DNA of 64,000 bases from Hippopus hippopus (GCA_946811185.2 OX328099.1:15589859-15653858); one strand, 5' to 3'; shown: positions 43,601 through 47,284, counted from the first letter of the stretch. A program made the numbers and translations. Notes: generated by a model from the sequence alone, not told the origin.

Positions 43601-45428
43601 CCGAAAATATTCGTTTTGCGGGGGTATAATAATATTCTTATCAGACAGTGTAGATCAAGATCAGATTGCACATTCTGTGCAGTCTGATCTTGATCTACAC
43701 TAGCTGCCTAAAATATAACCAATACTCGCGCCATGATGTGGGTGGTTCCAAACCATTGCTCACACAGGATTCAAACCCAATACCTTTGGTGTGAGTCAGG
43801 CAGACGCTCTACCACTACACGGCTGTCTCCCACATTTGTCCATATTAAACCCTTTACCAAATGACAAAATTTTGGACTTGTCCAAACTGAAAGCAATTAC
43901 AGAAAACAAAATCAACAAGACTAAAACAAGGATATTTGTCTTTGTAAAGGTAGAAAGCATTATGGGAAAAGGAAAAAATGCTGGTTACCAGCTGGTTGCC
44001 TCCATGTTTTAACATAATTTAAACTATATTCCTTTTTTAATGACCCTGTTGAAAAAGAATTTTGAAAATATTGTGGTAGAAGGAGAAAATGCTGGTAAAC
44101 AGCGTTTTCTCCTTTTCCAACTAGGTTTCCTACCCTATCAAAGACAAATGTCATCTTTTGAACTACAGTCAAACTTCGGAAGCTCGAACACCCCTGGCAC
44201 TAGGTAATTTGTTCGAAATATCGGTAGTTTGAAGTATCCATTTCAAGGTATGAAGTGGTCAGTGAACGAGTTGCACATATTCTTATTGCATCTTTATAAC
44301 TTTTGTATTTGGAAATATCACACAGAACACACCACATACCTTTGTCATTTTACAGGAATCGGCCGTCTAATTGTTGAAAAAAGCTTTTTTTTTTGCCGAA
44401 ATCGATACACTCTATCAATGTTTTTTAAGAGAGTATCCGTTTCGGCTGAGAACAAGCTACTTTCACCAGTTGAACGGCCGATTCCAGATCCAAAAGTCAT
44501 TTTGTCAGAAAAAAAGGACATTAATTTTGCAGATATTGAGCGCGAAACATTACCTTGTTTGTGTTCTAATTATAACTTCTATCAATGCTAAATGTACCGA
44601 TTAAGATCACAGTTGCGGTCAATAAAACCTTATGTGTTAATAAGCAATACTCTTCAAGCAACCATAGCGTTACAAAAATGGCTTGACCACTAATTCTGGT
44701 CAACAACCTCGAAAAACAAAAAATTAAAAACAAAGTGATTATTCAATCATGGTGCGACAGTTTGTAATTGACACATTGAGCAAGTGTGTGTATATTTTAC
44801 AGTAAGTGTTAAATTCATGCACCTTATCCAATATTTGACAGATCATTACCGGTGTATCCAATTAACAATGTAGGTGTGAAACCCAACGTCTGATTGTTGA
44901 CGAATCTTTTGTTCGACTTCTGAGAGGTAAAATACACAGGAAAATGAATGACGCGACCGTGATATGTGTGCGAAGGGGTTGTACGAGCTTTTCGAGGTAG
45001 AACAATATGAATTATATAGAGATTTTGCCGGGACCGATATCGTTGTTCGAGCTTTCTTTGGTATTCGAAATTACCCATATTCGAGCCACCGAAGTTTGAC
45101 TGCACATTTTAATTTGTAATCTGCAAAGGCCTACGGCTATAGTGTGTCATCGGGTAAAGAATAGGCTTAGTTTCTAGAAGAAAAATTAGAAAGAGCTTTA
45201 CCATACCTTTCTCTCTCTGTCGTCAACCTTTTTCTTCTTCTTGGACATGTCTTTTTCATACATGTCTGTCAGTTCTTTCAGCTTTACTTCCCATTCTTTC
45301 TTGATTTCATCTGAGATTTTCTGTGTCTCCCTCTCTCTTTCCATCTGGAAATTCTGAAACATGGCATCCTCCTCTTTCCTCTGCTGGGTTTCCAACTGTA
45401 CCTGGGCTTCTGCAAGCTTCTTCTTGTA
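21049..45428 (-). CDS. Hillarin / kyphoscoliosis-peptidase (KY) family protein, 5' end missing
   Basis: Seven exons join without a phase conflict to 872 codons: 45428-45207, 38733-38515, 35971-35789, 34372-34290, 25178-25035, 24481-24326, 22660-21049. Order in the protein: Lys/Glu-rich coiled coil (~150 aa); acidic linker and a proline patch (LPPPHPP); transglutaminase-like core with VRAIFRWIT, DTPLGLLRGIKFGTETYHVLF, HCVEIKGHSKSVGYEPGTK and NTWNAVLIDGDWRLVQCNWG; basic insert; YDEHYFLTDPDEFIQEFW and FEALPFVRSVFFHFGL; repeated Ig-like beta segments; Lys-rich end. Family members (KY in vertebrates, hillarin in flies and leech, LTD-1 in worms) are cytoskeletal/muscle-associated. The Cys-His-Asp positions read Thr, Asn and Gln, so catalysis is unlikely. 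Upstream exons and the start codon were not found. Confidence 0.92.
22705..22985 (-). repeat. SINE-1
   Basis: Tail side TTTAAATGCAATTTTTAACATTATCTC to the head side CATTACTGACTGATCTACCC. It begins 45 bp upstream of the last KY exon's acceptor. Confidence 0.75.
22988..23195 (-). repeat. SINE-1, partial, tandem to the previous copy
   Basis: TTTCTCTTACCAGTACTTACAC to AAGCCCTGTACTACTC; same orientation as its neighbour, with the tail side lost. Confidence 0.65.
23235..23430 (+). repeat. TTAA-1 MITE, left end missing
   Basis: ACACTTGTCCATTTTGAAAGC through a good core (GCTGATTACCAGC) to GGAAAAGGGTTTA. Confidence 0.75.
23431..24325 (-). other. Hillarin/KY intron sequence
   Basis: Part of the intron between exons 24481-24326 and 22660-21049. 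Apart from a short SINE-1 scrap near 23915-23970 (CACCAGTACTATAACAATATTCC) nothing was recognised. Confidence 0.5.
24326..24481 (-). CDS. Hillarin/KY exon: second half of transglutaminase-like core
   Basis: 156 nt, acceptor CCCACAG|CTTTGC, donor CCAG|GTATGC. It encodes FAGLHCVEIKGHSKSVGYEP and NTWNAVLIDGDWRLVQCNWG. In catalytic family members the WNAV motif is preceded by HA and followed by LVD; here these read NT and LVQ. Confidence 0.95.
24793..24978 (+). repeat. TTAA-1 MITE with collapsed core
   Basis: TTAACTTTTTATCAAATGAC to GCGTGATAAAGGGTTAA, TTAA on both sides. The palindrome is reduced to ATTGTTGGAAAACAACAAT. Confidence 0.85.
25035..25178 (-). CDS. Hillarin/KY exon: first half of transglutaminase-like core
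   Basis: 144 nt, acceptor TTTATTTCAG, donor TGCAG|GTGAGG. It encodes AIFRWITVKDLNIMEFD and DTPLGLLRGIKFGTETYHVL. The family's nucleophilic Cys (GVCxGY) aligns with the Thr of FGTETY. Confidence 0.95.
25342..25374. repeat. PAL60 half copy
   Basis: GCCTGATCTTTGATCTACACTGGCTGC; the other arm is missing. Confidence 0.5.
25393..25622 (-). repeat. TTAA-1 MITE, full length
   Basis: TTAACCCTTTACCACACAATCCC to GTTTGGTAAAGGGTTAA, TTAA both sides. The core pairs over 30 bp arms with one change (CCTGCAATG), centre GGTAACC. Confidence 0.92.
26045..26272 (-). repeat. GAGC-MITE
   Basis: GGCCATGCTCTGTAAAAAGGGG to CCCCCTTTTCTCAGAGCACGG, with the inner TGTCAGCCT...AGGCTGACA hairpin. Confidence 0.82.
26348..26606 (+). 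repeat. GAGC-MITE, uninterrupted reference copy
   Basis: GAGCCATGCTCTGGCAAAAAGG to CCCCCTTTTCACAGGGCAAGG. It shows the ATCATGAGGTACGCTGG region where the 8946-11672 copy was entered by CCG-1. Confidence 0.85.
26686..27006 (-). repeat. TTAA-1 MITE containing a second TTAA-1 copy
   Basis: The outer copy runs TTAACCCCTTTAGC...TTTCTTTCAAAG (to 26821), then ATTAGAGCTACATTTAAATTG to CTAGTAAAAGAG. Between them a reduced copy lies at 26822-26912. Confidence 0.78.
26822..26912 (-). mobile_element. Core-less TTAA-1 MITE inserted in the outer copy
   Basis: TTAACCCTTTACCAGACAATCCC to GGTTATTAGTTAA, TTAA at both ends, ~90 bp. Arm B joins arm A directly at CTTTTGAAACTCCAAATC, so the core is deleted. Confidence 0.75.
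27211..27273. repeat. PAL60 palindrome
   Basis: ACAGTGTAGATCAAGATCAG / CTGATCTTTCATCTACACTAT around TGCACAGAACGTGCA. AACCCTTTGGCTGCTA lies 35 bp to the left, a hint of the longer parent element. Confidence 0.8.
27363..27508 (-). repeat. TTAA-1 MITE with damaged core
   Basis: TTAACAGCCCTGAAGAAG to TTGGTAAAGAGTTGA. The second core arm is missing after GCTGGTCATCAT. Confidence 0.75.
27582..27789 (-). repeat. TTAA-1 MITE fused to the next copy
   Basis: TTAACTCTTTGCCACTCAATCC through core and arm A to AAAATTTTG. The terminal TTAA is lost at the junction. Confidence 0.8.
27790..27995 (+). repeat. TTAA-1 MITE, left terminus missing
   Basis: CCAAACAACAAGATTTCAGAC to GTGTGGTAAAGGGTTAA. The core has lost its very centre: AGAAAATGCAGTATTTTCTCC. 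Confidence 0.85.
28262..28464 (+). repeat. TTAA-1 MITE
   Basis: TTAACTCTCTACAGAACAAC to GTGTGATGAAGCATTC. The inner core is intact; the outer part is changed (CATTGAGAAAAAA). Confidence 0.82.
28570..28798 (+). repeat. TTAA-1 MITE, full length
   Basis: TTAACTCTTTACCTGAAACG to TTTGGGAAAGGGTTAA with TTAA at both ends. Core arms of ~30 bp with two mismatches. Confidence 0.88.
28830..29059 (-). repeat. TTAA-1 MITE
   Basis: TTAACCCTTACCACACAATCC to GGTAAAGACTTAA. The core reads ACAAAATGCTGGTAACCAGC and is partly decayed. Confidence 0.85.
29119..29309 (-). repeat. TTAA-1 MITE with shortened core
   Basis: TTAACTCTTTACCATGCAATCC to GTTTGGTAAAGAGTTAA. Only GAAATGCTGGTAACCAG remains of the first arm. 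The right TTAA is shared with the next copy. Confidence 0.82.
29306..29534 (+). repeat. TTAA-1 MITE with a mirror-matched core change
   Basis: TTAACTCTTTATCAAATGAC to TTATAAAGTGTTAA. In the core 29431 is A where most copies have G, and the mirror position 29461 is T where most have C (centre 29446). Confidence 0.88.
29569..29796 (+). repeat. TTAA-1 MITE, diverged
   Basis: TCAACTCTTTACCAAACAAC to TACGGTAAAGGGTAAA. The core is degenerate (GCTGTATACCAGTG). Confidence 0.78.
29797..29915 (-). repeat. TTAA-1 MITE fragment
   Basis: CTCTTTACCTCCTGCAGAC then CACTTTTGAAAACATTGTG and a poor core. It directly follows the previous copy. Confidence 0.45.
30101..30830 (-). repeat. TTAA-1 MITE split in its core by HP-1
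   Basis: Arm B and the first core arm (GTGGGAAAGGTATAATTTGCTGC) end at about 30194. TTAATTTTTCTCCTTTTCC resumes after HP-1 at about 30692, then arm A to CAGGTAAAGAGTAAA. Confidence 0.8.
30195..30697 (-). mobile_element. HP-1 element with complete long hairpin
   Basis: A ~500 bp non-coding element. A ~150 bp near-perfect hairpin (30201-30270 pairing with 30287-30358, loop 30271-30286) is followed by a ~330 bp body ending TTTCTCGATAACC...AAAGCATG. The 17519-17985 copy is the same element in the other orientation, so this is a mobile family. Confidence 0.82.
30930..32012 (+). mobile_element. PRL element with ~155 bp tandem repeats
   Basis: 5' hairpin GGGCCATGATGGCCC after AAACAAGA; four to five tandem units of ~155 bp containing GGTCCACTAGATAAAGCCA, GTAGCCCTAGGCCTTATGG and TTGACCCCAGGGCTATAATT; a GACGGACGGACGGA stretch near 31941; 3' hairpin GCTGGCCTTTGGCCAGTGGAGCTAAA. 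The layout resembles mollusc 'pearl' elements (established in oysters and clams); the assignment here is by architecture only. Confidence 0.82.
32096..32218 (+). repeat. SINE-1 fragment
   Basis: CAGCCAGTGGTTTGGAAAG to GACTGAAATAATGTTGGAAA, tail side only. Confidence 0.65.
32389..32625 (+). repeat. TTAA-1 MITE
   Basis: TTAACCCTTTACCTCTTTACC (the terminus is duplicated by ~9 bp) to GTGTGGTAAAGGGTTAA. The core is almost perfect around GGTTACC. Confidence 0.88.
32622..33168 (-). repeat. TTAA-1 MITE split near its end by SINE-1
   Basis: Arm B start (AACAATCCCGAGCTTAAAAA) lies left of the SINE; CCCTAAAGATGAAGACTTTCG, core (ACTGGCATTTCC, shortened) and arm A lie right of it. Confidence 0.78.
32661..32977 (-). 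repeat. SINE-1, full length with target-site duplication
   Basis: (TGAT)n tail at 32662-32684, complete body, and a head ending CTACCGACTGAGCTACTGCGG. AACCCTAAGAAGA on the left is repeated as AACCCTAAAGATGA on the right. Confidence 0.88.
33280..33342. repeat. PAL60 palindrome
   Basis: AGGGTAGATCAATGATCAGG / CTGACACTGATCTACAATGTC. Confidence 0.7.
33443..33645 (-). repeat. TTAA-1 MITE with a mirror-matched core change
   Basis: TTAATTCTTTACCACACAATTC to GGACATGTCAAAGG. 33506 is G (usually T) and the mirror base 33556 is C (usually A), centre 33531. The central base is T although the copy is reversed. Confidence 0.82.
33682..33888 (+). repeat. TTAA-1 MITE with one core arm
   Basis: ACCCAGGACAAGACCACAAAA to TTTGGTAAAGGGTA. 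The second core arm is deleted after GCTGGTAATCAGC. Confidence 0.78.
33951..34272 (+). repeat. PRL-b repeat with 5' hairpin
   Basis: AAACAAGAGCACCGCATGTGGGTGC forms a terminal hairpin. The rest reverse-complements the 8343, 11975 and 52425 copies and ends TTCTTTGAAAACAGC. The hairpin start repeats at 56284. Confidence 0.72.
34290..34372 (-). CDS. Hillarin/KY exon: linker into transglutaminase-like core
   Basis: 83 nt, acceptor ACCTTCAG, donor GTTAG|GTAAGTG. It encodes VAQNEQLTYTELIQQLTDGL and TDLEKVR, joining in phase to AIFRWIT of the next exon. Confidence 0.93.
34439..34502. repeat. PAL60 palindrome
   Basis: GGACAGAATGGATCAAGATC / GATCTTAGATCTACTCTGTCC around TGCACAGAATGTACA. It lies 70 bp upstream of a KY exon acceptor. 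Confidence 0.8.
34640..34862 (-). repeat. SINE-1
   Basis: GGTGTTGAATGCAGTTTTCAAC to AATAAATCC; the head is lost. Confidence 0.72.
34958..35176 (+). repeat. TTAA-1 MITE, diverged
   Basis: TCAACTCTTTACCAACAGAC to TTTGTGGTAAAGGGC. The core is degenerate (GCTGGGTACCAGC). Confidence 0.78.
35200..35265. repeat. PAL60 palindrome, diverged
   Basis: GCATAGATCAAGATCTGAC / GTCTGATCTTAGATCTATC. Confidence 0.65.
35346..35369. repeat. Poly-C followed by poly-A
   Basis: A run of C then a run of A, 20-odd bases in all. Tract length is probably unreliable in the assembly. Confidence 0.85.
35639..35704. repeat. PAL60 palindrome
   Basis: GGACAATGTAGATCCAAGATC / CTGATCATAACCTACACTG around TGTTCTGTGCA; 85 bp downstream of a KY donor. 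Confidence 0.78.
35789..35971 (-). CDS. Hillarin/KY exon: acidic linker and proline patch
   Basis: 183 nt (61 codons), phase 0 at both ends; acceptor TGTTTCAG, donor TTCAA|GTGAGT. It encodes PIEMEDPVENEEVVKEIIET, then LPPPHPPSCRKNEIYTDPSV and FEALDDRVVQ. Confidence 0.92.
36099..36164. repeat. PAL60 palindrome, diverged
   Basis: GGACAGTATCGATCCAGGAT / ATCTTGATCTGCACTGTCTG. Confidence 0.7.
36170..36465 (-). repeat. SINE-1
   Basis: GTTTGACGCCTTTTGCAACATT to GGGATCAAACCAGCAACCTCC, which is the reversed B-box region. Confidence 0.82.
36509..36905 (-). repeat. TTAA-1 MITE containing a complete TTAA-1 copy
   Basis: The outer copy runs TTAACCCTTTATCACACAAATC...AAAAAGGCTT, is broken at TTAA (36564-36567 / 36790-36793), and resumes AAACATAGCAGCATTTTCTCC to TTTCAATGTATCC. 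Confidence 0.88.
36564..36793 (+). mobile_element. TTAA-1 MITE inserted at TTAA inside another copy
   Basis: TTAACCCTTTACCACATGAC to TTTGGTAAAGGGTTAA, complete, with a near-perfect core. Deleting it with one TTAA restores CTTTTAAAAACA, the outer copy's expected CTTTTGAAAACA with one change. This is direct evidence for a TTAA target duplication. Confidence 0.93.
36906..36985 (-). repeat. GAGC-MITE fragment
   Basis: GATGCATTAAACTCCTTTTAC then AAGAGCATGACTCAT, right terminus only. CCG-1 follows immediately. Confidence 0.7.
36990..37933. mobile_element. CCG-1 element, uninterrupted copy
   Basis: CCGTATTTTCCGGACAATAAG to its inverted partner ending GTCTGGAAAATACGG, flanked by TA. Length 944 bp. 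Open frames inside are short and match nothing known, so it is non-autonomous. Confidence 0.85.
38069..38284 (-). repeat. TTAA-1 MITE
   Basis: TTAACCCTTTACCACACAATCC to CATTTTGTAGAGTTAA. The right TTAA is shared with the next copy. Confidence 0.88.
38281..38509 (-). repeat. TTAA-1 MITE abutting a splice donor
   Basis: TTAACCCATTACCACACAATG to GTGTGGTAAAGGGTTAA. Its right TTAA (38506-38509) overlaps position +6 of the KY donor whose exon ends at 38515. The core is close to perfect. Confidence 0.92.
38515..38733 (-). CDS. Hillarin/KY exon: coiled coil, second part
   Basis: 219 nt (73 codons), phase 0 at both ends; acceptor TTATCTTTCAG, donor CCCAG|GTGAGT. It encodes NMTIQFENQKKDLEKTLKVK through MLDLLAIKKEELRKDLEKEL, ending EAQ, a regular charged helix with heptad Leu/Ile spacing. 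Confidence 0.93.
39149..39365 (+). repeat. GAGC-MITE, right end lost
   Basis: GAACCATGCTTTGACAAAAGG then CATAATACCAAGCAAGTTATC and CATGTCAGCCTGTGCAGACTG. Confidence 0.72.
39438..39502. repeat. PAL60 palindrome with flanking parent ends
   Basis: GGACAGTGTGGATCTAAGATC / GATCTTGATCTACACTGTCC. GCAGCCTAAGGGTT follows at about 39528 and pairs with AACCCTTTGGCTGCTA-type ends elsewhere. Confidence 0.82.
39607..39670. repeat. PAL60 palindrome, diverged
   Basis: ACAGTGTAGGTCCAAGAACAG / CTGATCTGGATCTACACTG. Confidence 0.72.
40171..40398 (-). repeat. TTAA-1 MITE with a mirror-matched core change
   Basis: TTGACTCTTTACCACACCATC to TTTCGTAAACAATTAA. 40247 is G (usually A) and the mirror base 40269 is C (usually T), centre 40258. 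Confidence 0.88.
41000..41074 (+). repeat. TTAA-1 MITE, right end only
   Basis: CATCACAATGCTTTCAGAAGC to TTTGGTAAACAGTATAA. Confidence 0.65.
41095..41322 (+). repeat. TTAA-1 MITE with a perfect 67 bp core
   Basis: TTAACCCTTTACCAAACGAC to GTGTGGTAAAGGGTTCA. At 41201-41267 the core is a flawless palindrome of 33 bp arms around one T, the best example here. Confidence 0.93.
41396..41627 (-). repeat. TTAA-1 MITE
   Basis: TTAACCCTTTATTACACATTCC to TTTGGTAAAGAGTTAA. The core is perfect in its inner 25 bp, centre GGTAGCC. Confidence 0.9.
41881..41947. repeat. PAL60 palindrome, family description
   Basis: CAGACAGTCTAGATCAAGATC - TGCACAGAATGTGCA - GATCACTGATCTACACTGTCT. The family is ~60-65 bp, palindromic except for a few central bases, non-coding, ~17 times in this window. 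In some copies matching CCCTTWGGCTGCTA ends lie 30-40 bp outside, suggesting a longer TTAA-flanked parent. Confidence 0.82.
42064..42293 (+). repeat. TTAA-1 MITE
   Basis: TTAACTCTTTACCAGACAAC to TTTGGTAAAGAGTTAA. The core centre has one extra T (GGTTTACC). Confidence 0.9.
42318..42479 (+). repeat. TTAA-1 MITE, eroded
   Basis: AGAAAATTTTAGATTCAATTC to TTTGGTAAGGATTAG. The first core arm is mostly lost. Confidence 0.65.
42556..42784 (-). repeat. TTAA-1 MITE with a mirror-matched core change
   Basis: TTAACTCTTTACCACACAATCC to CATGTGGTAAAGAGTTAA. 42614 is C (usually A) and the mirror base 42674 is G (usually T), 30 bp either side of the centre 42644. The central base is T although the copy is reversed. 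Confidence 0.92.
42894..43104 (+). repeat. TTAA-1 MITE with reduced core
   Basis: TTATCTCTTTACTAGGCAAC to GTGTGGTCAAGGGTTAA. Left core arm missing. Confidence 0.75.
43140..43225 (-). repeat. SINE-2 tail fragment
   Basis: TTTTACACTGATTGTGAAACAAG then CTCTCCACAATTCCTACCTGG, matching the tail side of 48880-49077. Confidence 0.5.
43325..43632 (+). repeat. PRL-type element
   Basis: CTAGAGCTGTCATTGAATG to a GGACACATGGACGGACAC stretch at about 43550 and a 3' hairpin TACCCCCGAAAATATTCG... CGGGGGTATAATA. The hairpin and simple repeat match the PRL layout, without tandem units. Confidence 0.65.
43641..43708. repeat. PAL60 palindrome
   Basis: CAGACAGTGTAGATCAAGATC / GATCTTGATCTACACTAGCTG around TGCACATTCTGTGCA. 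Confidence 0.82.
43735..43829 (-). repeat. tRNA-like SINE head
   Basis: On the minus strand: GTGTAGTGGTAGAGCGTCTG (A box) and GGGTTTGAATCCTGTG (B box). It lacks a believable acceptor stem and cloverleaf, so it is a SINE remnant rather than a tRNA gene. Confidence 0.55.
43845..44005 (+). repeat. TTAA-1 MITE broken just after the core centre
   Basis: TTAAACCCTTTACCAAATGAC to GCTGGTTACCAGC; nothing beyond. Confidence 0.78.
44030..45165 (-). repeat. TTAA-1 MITE split by a CAGTCAAAC-ended element
   Basis: CTTTTTTAATGACCCTGTTG, core (GGTAAACAGC) and half of arm A up to CATCTTTTGAACTA; arm A resumes at 45108 CACATTTTAATTTG to TCATCGGGTAAAGAATA. Confidence 0.78.
44168..45107. mobile_element. CAGTCAAAC-ended DNA transposon, non-autonomous
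   Basis: Inverted ends CAGTCAAACTTCGGAAGCTCG and its partner CGAGCCACCGAAGTTTGACTG, then further pairing (ATTTGTTCGAAAT / ATTCGAAATTACC). Ends of the form CAGTCAAAC are typical of pogo/Tigger-like elements, which target TA. The 120-codon frame at 44229-44591 has no transposase motif. Confidence 0.75.
45207..45428 (-). CDS. Hillarin/KY exon: coiled coil, first part seen
   Basis: 222 nt (74 codons), phase 0 at both ends; acceptor TTTCTTTTTTTCAG, donor AGAAAG|GTATGG. It encodes YKKKLAEAQVQLETQQRKEE through LTDMYEKDMSKKKKKVDDRE, ending RK, a continuous charged coiled coil. It is an internal exon, so at least one more exon must lie upstream. Confidence 0.92.
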
Positions 45429-45460
45429 CTGAAAAAAAGAAACAAGACAGTAAAATGATT

Positions 45461-45943
45461 TGAGCCATACTCTGTCAAAAAGGGGTTTTAACTCTTTATG
45501 ACACAACAAAATCTTGGACTGGACCAAACTGAAAGCTTTTGCAGACAACAAATTACAAGTTGCTAAATTGATGATTTCTATCTTTGATAGGGTAGAAAAC
45601 ATTGTGGGAAATGGAGAAAATGCTGGTTACCAGCATTTTCTCCTTTTACCACGATGTTTTCATAAGCCTTCTTCTACTGGGTCGTTAAAACTCATGATTG
45701 TGTGGTAAAGGGTTAATGCATCTCCCTGATGCATGATACCAAGGAAAGTCATCACATGATTATTGATCTGTAAAATCCGTTTTGTCTAACAAACGACTGA
45801 ATCATTAGGTGCATTTACATGTAGAAAATCAACCAATAGCAAAAAAAATTCGAACCAGGTCAGCCTGGGCGGACTGCGGAGGCTGACCTGGGTTGATACT
45901 TTTTGCAGATGTATTAAGCCCCCTTTTCACAGAGCATGGCTCA
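45461..45943 (+). repeat. GAGC-MITE split by a TTAA-1 MITE
   Basis: TGAGCCATACTCTGTCAAAAAGG then the insert at TTAA, then TGCATCTCCCTGATGCATG to CCCTTTTCACAGAGCATGGCTCA. It starts ~32 bp upstream of the KY exon acceptor at 45429. Confidence 0.88.
45488..45716 (+). mobile_element. TTAA-1 MITE inserted at TTAA of a GAGC-MITE
   Basis: TTAACTCTTTATGACACAAC to GTGTGGTAAAGGGTTAA. Removing it with one TTAA restores GGGGTTTTAATGCATCTCC, close to the family's GGGGTTTAATGCATCTCC. Confidence 0.92.
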
Positions 45944-45964
45944 TTTGTTTGGCTGCTTCTTTGT

Positions 45965-46150
45965 TGTCTATTATGCCACTTTCAGCATCATTTCAGGCAT
46001 TACCAAGATGGCAAGTTGACCTATCCTTGCCTTCCTGAAGTTTCTTTTACCAGTGTTTTTTCACAATTTTGTGGCGTTAAGTCTTTTCTGGTGATGCATC
46101 ATTAATAACATGGACTTTGTACAATACTCTTCCCAAGCCACTAGCTGGTT
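45965..46150 (-). repeat. SINE-1, degenerate
   Basis: GCCACTTTCAGCATCATTTCAGG, GACCTATCCTTGCCTTCCTGA, CAAGCCACTAGCTGG in order; head missing. Confidence 0.6.
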
Positions 46151-46301
46151 TCCAAAACTGAACAAAGTATTAACTTTATTGAATTATTAGAAAGGAATAA
46201 ACTTGAATATTATGTATCAACAGTGTATTCTTTTATATATTGATCATCTGCTAAGCTCTGTTGTCTTTCAATGCCAATGCTATCATATAGCATTGCAGAT
46301 T

Positions 46302-46539
46302 TTTACACTTTACCAAACAGCAAATCTTAATACTAGCACTGAAAGCATTTGCAAATGACAAATTAAAAGTAGCTAAATTGATAAAGTATGTCTTTGATAG
46401 GGTAGAAAACATACTGGGAAAAGGAGAAAATGCCTCAGCCTGTTACCAGCATTTTCTCCTTTCCCCTCAATGTTTTTAAAAGGTTTCTCCCTCAGGGCCG
46501 TTAAAACTCAGGATTGTTTGGAAATTAGTAAAGGGTTAA
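46302..46539 (+). repeat. TTAA-1 MITE
   Basis: TTTTACACTTTACCAAACAGC to AGTAAAGGGTTAA. The core centre holds an extra CTCAGCCT, giving GCCTCAGCCTGTTACCAGC. Confidence 0.82.
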
Positions 46540-46629
46540 CATTGATTAGCATATCATTAAAGTCTTCAAACATTCAGAGGCACACATCTACTTTTGAAAG
46601 ATCCACTGCACATTCAAAGCCTTTTACGA

Positions 46630-46836
46630 CCAATCTCATGTTTAAATATCCGTGATGAAGAAGGCTTTTGAAAACATGGTGAAAAAAGGAGAAAATGCTC
46701 GTAACCAGCATTCTTTTTCTCCCAATATTTTCTCCCCTTCAACAACAAATCCCATCTTTTTGGCTACACGTACATACAGTTTGCTGTCTGTAACCCCTTT
46801 AAATATTGACAAGTCTAGAATTTTGTAAAGGGTTAA
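46630..46836 (-). repeat. TTAA-1 MITE, left terminus lost
   Basis: GTTTAAATATCCGTGATGAAG to TTTTGTAAAGGGTTAA. The right TTAA is shared with the next copy. Confidence 0.8.
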
Positions 46837-47061
46837 CTGTTTACCAAACGAAAATTTTTTGTACTTGTCCAAATGCAAAGCATTTGCAGACGATAAAGTA
46901 AATATTGCACACATAGGGAAATTTTTCTAAGAAATGGTAGAAAACTTTGTAGGGAAAGAAGAAAATGCTGGCTACCAGCATTTTCTTCTTTTCCCACCAT
47001 GTTTTTCAAAGGCTTCTTCCTCAGGATCATTAAAGGTCAGGATTGTGTGGTAAAGTGTTAA
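46833..47061 (+). repeat. TTAA-1 MITE with a mirror-matched core change
   Basis: TTAACTGTTTACCAAACGAA to GTGTGGTAAAGTGTTAA. 46959 is A (usually G) and the mirror base 46987 is T (usually C), centre 46973. Confidence 0.9.
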
Positions 47062-47097
47062 AACAGACAGATCAAAGCACGCAAGTCCCAGCCATTC

Positions 47098-47175
47098 ATT
47101 TTATGATGAACTTCGCCACCTATAATGCAGTCTTATATACTACATTATAGGTGGCAAAGTTCGTCATAAAATTAA
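47098..47175. repeat. Isolated hairpin
   Basis: ATTTTATGATGAACTTCGCC-ACCTATAATG pairs with CATTATAGGTGGCAAAGTTCG-TCATAAAAT across a ~14 bp loop. No second copy was seen in the window. Confidence 0.8.
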
Positions 47176-47284
47176 CGCCTGTGACGCAAGTGTACAGAGG
47201 CATGTTGTTTTTACAGATCCATGGCTGAACTTGATTTCTGGCTGATTCTGATGGAGATTCTACCAATTACTGTACAGAATACTT

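Noticed and set aside
43735..43829. Possible tRNA gene
   Set aside because: A and B boxes are present but a complete cloverleaf and acceptor stem cannot be drawn; better explained as a SINE head.
44229..44591. 120-codon open frame inside the CAGTCAAAC-ended element
   Set aside because: No transposase catalytic or DNA-binding motif; it uses the element's terminal sequence and is probably chance.
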